Below, one piece after another: positions 58,301-64,000 of a stretch of DNA of 64,000 bases. This stretch comes from Notospermus geniculatus (Eukaryota; Nemertea; Pilidiophora; Heteronemertea; Lineidae): NCBI GenBank assembly GCA_002633025.1, contig NMRB01000071.1, positions 573,116-637,115 on the forward strand, written 5' to 3'. The position numbers and the translations under genes are program-made. Every line of letters starts with the position of its first letter. Position 1 is the stretch's first letter. The notes under the pieces are model-generated. The model had not been told where the DNA came from. It saw nothing but the letters and a program-made list of their open reading frames with translations, and did no database searches.

Positions 58301-61300
58301 TTTTGACGTTTCATCAAAACGGCCCACACCATGAGATCGTGAAATGGGTAGTAGAATATATCGTGGTAGTTGATGCGGTCGACAGGCAAGGGGACATCCG
58401 GTACAATATTTGCGATGTGGTGACCCTGAAACACAGAAATGGAACAAATAAGCTAAACGAAATTATTGCACAGATAACGAAGGCCATTATCACCTCTTGA
58501 TCTTTGTGAAGAAATGGCAATGTCGTCAACCACTGTGACATTTTCCACCTTTTCACAGTCACTACAATATATTTTTTCCACAAAACTGTGAGGGAACAGC
58601 TCAAGCAACCACAGGACTATTAAGACTGGGCATCCCCTAGGTGCTGCACCACTTGAGGTTTCTCATGCAAGTTTGCTCTCAATGGGCAACTGGCACCATC
58701 CTTGGTTTCCTTTATGACTTACGCTGAGCCCACCAATGGCACAAGAGACTACCCAGAGTTTCCTGGTCAAGTTGCCCATAGGCTGTGTTCTTATATGTTA
58801 TGGTGCAGAGAACGGTGTGTCTGGAATAAGTCGAACAGCCGAAGCCGTTCGGGAACGTGTGCTCCTGTTCCCGAATCTCACTTATCCGTTCGAGACTCAA
58901 GAACACGTTCTTGTGTTCTCGGCCTGGTACAGTTGAGAACAGTGAGTCGAATACAGCCATAGACAGCCACCTTGCACTAGAAAACGCTCAAGTGGAGCAA
59001 TGCCTTTAGGTAAAGCCAAGGTGTGAGATGTTGTCAAGCTGAAATCTTCAGGTCACCATAGAAATATTATGGAGACATACATGTGACAAAGAACTAGCAT
59101 ATGTAATGAAAAAACTTCCATCACAAAGAAGTAATTTCAAGGCGATTATTGTGTCTGGATTCAATTTAGAGGGGGGATTGAACCTGGAACTGATGTTTTT
59201 TAGACATGAAGATTGAGATAATAATGAAATGAAAGAGGTTAAGTTCGATTCCTTTATGGCATTTATGTTCGTGGTGACTACATTATCAACGATGATCTGT
59301 TTTTCACCACATGAATGAACATATAACTCAATCATCCTTTCACAGGCGAGTTGGAACGCTTGAAATAGGAAAGCCTAACAAAGTATGTGCTAATCTAGAT
59401 ATGGGAATGAAAATGGCATGCCTCTCTTTCATGCTGAATAAGATTAGTCACATCAAACAAACGAGGATTATCTAATCGCTACCATGTCATCGCCGGGTGC
59501 AGCGCCGATCGAGCCAGCACACATGCTGCCAGCCTCGTCATACCATGTTGTATCAGAACCATCTCTATTGTTGGAGAGGTCCAGGTAATGTCGCCACTCT
59601 TCTTGAGCTATAAACAGGTGTGGATGAGACTCACACTCACATGCATTCACACCAAACATGGTTTCGCCATTTCCTACTCAATTTCCACAGAACCCATTTT
59701 CATCGGTTCCTGCACTGAATTCACTTCAGTAAGATGACACACACCCGTTACCCAGCCAGAAAACATCAGCGGTCATGATTGCAACACCCATGAGTCGGGA
59801 AACAACATTCTCATGGTACTCATGCAAAGGATCCGAGACCAAGCCAAATGCACTCCCACTCAGAGGTTGAGACACGTGCCCTATTAATGCTACAGGAGTT
59901 CTACCCCAACCAATCACGCCTAACATTCTGCAATAAAGAGTATCATTGAAACATCAAAAGCCAAGGGTTTGTGTTTCTAAGATGAAGGTCTGGTCTTTTA
60001 AGCAGAGTCAGAAACTTGGAAAGGTTTGATTACTGGAGAAGAAGACTGTCTTTGACAGTCAAATTTTCGCTGGAACTTTGACATTTAACTCTCAATTCCA
60101 AACTAACAAAGGTGTTTGTACTGTGCTTAAAAAGACCAAGCTTCGTGTTATGAGGTTCAGCTGCATGATCCACGGCACTCGGATGCAGGGCAGGCACAAT
60201 ACTGGTGAACTTTACCCAGTTACTAGGGGAAATTGAGTGCACCCGAGCTGACTGAAAGAACAACGAGGCCAGAATTGGCCATTAGGACATGTGCTTGATA
60301 TAAATAAAAGAGAAACCACTAGCCCTCGTGATGTACAAAAGAAACCTAAGCATAAAAGCAGAATGTATCAAAATGGAAAGAATGCTGCAGATGTGATTCT
60401 GACCAAAAATAGATTTATCTTATCTATTTTTGTTCTGACATAAATTATCACGATCACAAAAGATGACACAGCAAATTGGTGATAGTTTTGAATAATCTGT
60501 TGCTTGCGCTATTTGTGTTGATAGAAAGATGATGTCTGAAGTTCCAAGATGAGCACCGAAGGGCTGAGTTCTCAATTAAAACAGTGCAAGTCTCATATAA
60601 CATTGACATCACAGAACATTACAGCGACTAGAAGAAGTGGTAATCATGCAAGGCACAACACTAAACTATTGAAGGCTAATATGGCAAAGTGCTACTGTAT
60701 ATTAAAAGGAAAATATAATAATCACTGATCGCCCTCTACTGTTATGACTAGGTACTGCCTGTCACATTCCAATAGAAAAGCTCCTGTGGGCTGAAGGTGC
60801 TCTTCCACATTGAGAATTTTCTCGTGTGAGTTGGTGATCAACGGGAAATTCACCATTTTTGGTCTCCTTACAACTTGCACTGAGAAAAATAACACAAACG
60901 ACTGCCCATAGTCCTTTTAATAGACAGCCAACTCGCTCAGAAAACTCACTTGGAGAAATGTCTTTAAGGTATTTGCATGATTCCTCGTAGGAGAGAAGGG
61001 GTACGAGTTGTACTCAATGCTCAAAAGGAGCTTTCCTGCGTAGCTCTCTGGACATTTTGTTGAGCTAGCAGAAGGAAATATTTGCAGCACGTTTAGTACC
61101 AGTCCCTACACACTAGAGGCAGCTCAGTGAGTTTCTAAGACCAATGTAAGAGATGAAACACTGAAGAATTCTTGCAACGTCATGACATATCAAGCGAAAG
61201 TGAAGAAACATGCTTGAAATGGAGGTACGTCTAAGATATTTACATTAAAAAATCCTGTTGTCTGAGGAATGGAGAGGATAGAATGGGTGAATGTCTCAAA

Positions 61301-63865
61301 ATGGTCGAGGATTATGAAGAACACATGCCTACACTTATCATTGGATACTCCTGTGATAACTTCAGTTACTTCATCATGTAAACCACTGATGCATTAAATG
61401 ATAGAATCACATCATCAATAACTAAATTTGATTGTTGAAGTCAGTTGTCCTGAATAGAGAAGTGTCTTTACGACAGATGTGTTTGTCAACCAACCTGCAT
61501 CAGAGGGCGACACAGGTATGGTGATTTGTACAAGTCATAGTTACTTGGCATCAATGCTACAACTCGAGATGTTACATTAGTGGGTGGGCTCAGTCTCCAA
61601 AAAACTGAGCATAGATCATATTTTTTACTAATCCTTCTGAATACTTTTCTATCATATAATATGTGAACATTAGCTAAATCCATCTTATCTGCAGGATTAA
61701 ACGAGCTGCACGCTGAATCTTGACTTTATTGAACGCATGCTGACAATAGCTGATATTAGTAAGTTGAAGAGAGATGTTTTAAGCAAAATGATTAAAAAAG
61801 CTCTAATTATGAGTCTATTCATGAATCGTTAGTAAAAGTGAAAAGCGAGATGAAAAGCGATGAGTCTATGCAAACAAAAGATTCATTTCACATGCTGTTC
61901 TGTTGAAAAGTTATCGAAAAAAATTCATAACAAATACCAACTTGTATTCCCATCAGTTAGCCCAACCGGCAAAAGGAGAGCTAACGCCCACAACCTCTAC
62001 AGGAAGAAATGCCCATTACAACAACTTTCAACAGCAAACACGACTGATTCCCTAAGATTGAAGTAGCCGTCGACTATTGCAGTAATGAGCGTCTCCCATC
62101 AGCTAATCTAGAGAAGACTAGAAAGCAGACCATTTTGAGACAATGGTGTAGTAAGCAGCGACTTGTATTAAATAGGCTACAAGACATACCTGTACTTGAC
62201 TTGCAGACTGCATGGGGGAAAGAGCAAGAAGTCGAGCCGGGATTACAATCAACATACATATCAAGCTATAGAGATGCATGTCAACAACAATACAAATCAA
62301 CGGCTGACAACTGTAGTCGAGTTAGGGTGTCTTTAAGTTCACACTCTGGAATTGTTTCATATCAAATGTGAGGAACAACGCACTTCATTTCATTGCAAAT
62401 GTCTATTTTCAGCTTTCTTGCCTACAGTTGTCAGCCGCCAGTAATGCGATATCAACATTAAACAGCCTATATTAGGTTGTTGGTAATATTTATATGACAG
62501 CAGCATGCAAACTTAGCCAGAATATTTGCATTATCGGAATGGTCGCACCCAACTCTGCAATCCTGCACCCTCAGATGATTTGGACTCCAGAGAATTAGAG
62601 TATTGGGTAAGCAGCTTGTGAGAGGATATTCGGAGGCAGTTAGGGCATTCTGGATGTTATTGTACACAGGATTGAAGCTGCATTTTATGGGGACAGGGAT
62701 ATCAGCTTCATACCACACTGAACTGCCAGAGTTATAGATGATGCAATTTTGGCTCTTTGCCATACATGTAGATCTACACAAATTAACCCTCATCAAATTA
62801 TATGTCATAGTCATTCTTGACCATTCTCAATTGTCCTGCACTTTCTATTATTGTGAAATTCTCCACCAACCAACAATGATATTTAACACCTATTCATAGA
62901 ACAAGAACAGACTATAGTCATTGTCATCATGCCATGCAACGAGTACTGTTGGGGAATGGTTGGGAAAAGGACAAGTGTGACAAATACTGTTGCACTAGAC
63001 GCAATATTAGAAGTCGGTACACTTTTTTGTAACAACGATCGGTGTAATAGAGCTAGATCTCAATCAGTCTTCTTCTTCATGGCTGCTCAGAGGCAGATAG
63101 GTGAGATCGATAGAATTCACAAAACCAGATGAGAAGGGAATTTCAGTTCAGAAGTCAGTGGAGTTTTGTCGAAGCCATTCCCCAACGGTATACTGAGTTG
63201 GAACATCAGCAAGGCATTGACAACATTTGCACCAATCAACATCCAGAATAACAACGAGCAAATCACAGCCCCTTGAAAATCCAGATATTCGACTTGACGA
63301 ACAAGCTGGTCCAAAATAATGTTCAGTCTGCAAATCCCATGAAATATTTGTGATTTGTGATATCACTTTACTCATTCTTTCTGGGAACAACCCACAATAA
63401 CGAAGATTAGGGGCTTGCAGAGAGAAATATATTTTGCTACACAGCTTACTTTCACATATCAATCCGTCTTTTGTTCGGACAAGTGTTTGAACATCCTTCA
63501 CAGCAGTCCAGAGATGAAATATTACAACTACGTTTAAGGCCTAGCAGCAACACGGACATCATGGATAAGTTTCATGGTCTCAAAACTGCACAAAAACTTA
63601 ATACTGTACTGGGCTGTAGGCTACTGTATAAGTCGCACCTACTCGCAAGCATAAAATCTCATAAATTTCGACAACCTTTCATTCAAATAGATATTTAAGT
63701 ACTCTGCCGTTAAGTTAAGGAGTGAGTACTTACTCTTTTCATGACGGCATTATAGAGAGTCTTGAACTTCCTGCGGCAGTAGGATGCCCGATATGCCCCG
63801 CCCATCAGGTGTTCAATGACAAGGCCGATGTCGGTCAGGGTGTAACGGTAGTCTTGAGGCATATT
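52373..63865 (-). CDS. TRPM: TRPM1/3-type cation channel (5' exons lie off the right edge)
   Basis: TRPM channels are tetrameric plasma-membrane cation channels. Exons, in order: 63865-63734 ([15 protein letters not shown]), 58425-58157 ([20 protein letters not shown]), 57957-57729 ([12 protein letters not shown]), 57507-57313, 57194-56976 ([14 protein letters not shown]), 56859-56731 (S1-S2), 56499-56251 (S3-S4; [20 protein letters not shown]), 56077-55903 or 55862-55688 (S5-pore, alternative), 55071-54948 (S6; [14 protein letters not shown]), 54632-54442 (TRP helix; VWKFQRYH), 54161-54029 and 53711-52373 (coiled coil [23 protein letters not shown], then disordered tail, stop). Phases agree at the junctions checked. 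The C-terminal EYTSITD motif and the absence of an alpha-kinase domain point to the TRPM1/3 side of the TRPM1/3/6/7 clade. The N-terminal MHR exons lie beyond 64000. Confidence 0.95.
55161..55280 (+). repeat. 20-bp minisatellite, six units, in a TRPM intron
   Basis: Six units of YATATCACCCATYTGCAATY span exactly 120 bp with few mismatches. It lies between the S6 exon (55071) and pore exon A (55688). There are no spacers, so it is not CRISPR-like. Confidence 0.95.
55688..55862 (-). CDS. TRPM: TRPM alternative pore exon A (ADKID version)
   Basis: This 175-nt exon encodes the end of the S4-S5 region, S5 and the start of the pore loop: [20 protein letters not shown], then [14 protein letters not shown], then [12 protein letters not shown]. 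The motif matches TRPM3 (YGEVFADQID). It has the same splice phase (0 in, 1 out) and length as exon B and is 40 nt downstream of it. Confidence 0.95.
55903..56077 (-). CDS. TRPM: TRPM alternative pore exon B (APLID version)
   Basis: This 175-nt paralogue of exon A differs by five residues (V to I, A to S, F to Y and DK to PL) with many synonymous changes. It ends [12 protein letters not shown]. The conserved acidic residue after YGEVYA is replaced by Pro. Both acceptor (TTTCAG) and donor (GTAAGT) are intact, so it is not a pseudo-exon. Confidence 0.95.
58426..63733 (-). other. Long TRPM intron (5.3 kb)
   Basis: The exon phases on either side are compatible with direct joining. The linker between [12 protein letters not shown] and FHDLMVWA is shorter than in human TRPM3, so a small linker exon could hide here. 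It contains the dispersed repeat copy at 58770-58960. Open frames at 59468-59926 and 63148-63501 are not recognised. Confidence 0.5.
58770..58960 (+). repeat. Dispersed repeat, copy 2 (related to 23650-23850)
   Basis: TGTGTTCTTATATGTTATGG, GGTGCAGAGAACGGTGTGTC, AAGTCGAACAGCCGAAGCCG and CCTGTTCCCGAATCTCAC parallel the minus strand of copy 1. It is antisense to TRPM. Confidence 0.6.
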
Positions 63866-64000
63866 CTGAAACAGAACCATGTGAAATTGAGGGTTTTGTT
63901 TGTGAAAGTGTGATAAAAATACTGAAAAGATCTGTCAGAACATGTTCTGAAACTCAAAACTTCTTAGTCAATAACTCTTAGTCTTACTGAGCAGTATCAA

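Noticed and set aside
59468-59926. Two neighbouring minus-strand frames ([16 protein letters not shown]..., [15 protein letters not shown]...)
   Set aside because: They look protein-like but are separated by stops and a frame change, lie within a TRPM intron, and match no TRPM segment expected here. A decayed element is possible but unsupported.
63148-63501. 117-codon minus-strand frame near the TRPM exon
   Set aside because: No similarity to TRPM linker sequence and no usable splice sites noticed.

Overview
The window is metazoan nuclear DNA. Genes are split into many short exons with GT-AG introns, intergenic space is full of miniature transposons, and no bacterial or viral gene organisation is visible. 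The proteins look like those of a marine deuterostome invertebrate. An echinoderm or a close relative is my best guess, based on tropomyosin and TRPM resemblance and on the dense palindromic motifs (AGGCCT, TACATGTA, ACCGGT); the species is not proven. All exon structures were assembled by eye from splice signals, reading phase and remembered family sequences.

Nine genes lie on alternating strands: tropomyosin (-, partial, 1-6.7 kb); SAXO axonemal microtubule stabiliser (+, 11.1-13.8 kb); MORF4L1/MRG15 chromatin reader (-, 24.1-19.4 kb); mitochondrial ribosomal protein MRPL18 (+, 24.7-26.1 kb); RAD51C recombinase paralogue (-, 28.9-26.6 kb); FAM227B (+, 30.5-36.5 kb); GALK2 sugar kinase (-, 43.7-37.5 kb); mitochondrial ribosomal protein MRPS30/mL65 (+, 46.1-48.1 kb); and a TRPM1/3-type cation channel (-, right edge to 52.4 kb, 5' end outside). 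Neighbours are therefore always head-to-head or tail-to-tail. They do not form a pathway.

The grouping resembles an old bilaterian linkage group. From memory, human TPM1, SAXO2, MORF4L1, FAM227B, GALK2 and TRPM1/TRPM7 are all on 15q, and TPM2, SAXO1 and TRPM3/TRPM6 are on chromosome 9.

The most interesting items are: (1) two 175-nt versions of the TRPM S5-pore exon separated by only 40 nt, the expected layout of mutually exclusive exons, differing at the selectivity-filter-adjacent residues; (2) a 269-codon Lys-rich exon inside the tropomyosin gene with a phase-0 donor, a possible N-terminally extended isoform; (3) serially duplicated phase-1 linker exons in MORF4L1, and an MRG-domain exon that cannot be found in the assembly; (4) an inverted repeat with 273-bp arms and no mismatch seen, in GALK2 intron 1; (5) many MITE families (hAT-, piggyBac- and pogo-like and unclassified), a tRNA-derived SINE and an L2/CR1-like LINE tail. 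A 288-bp run of N lies between GALK2 and MRPS30.
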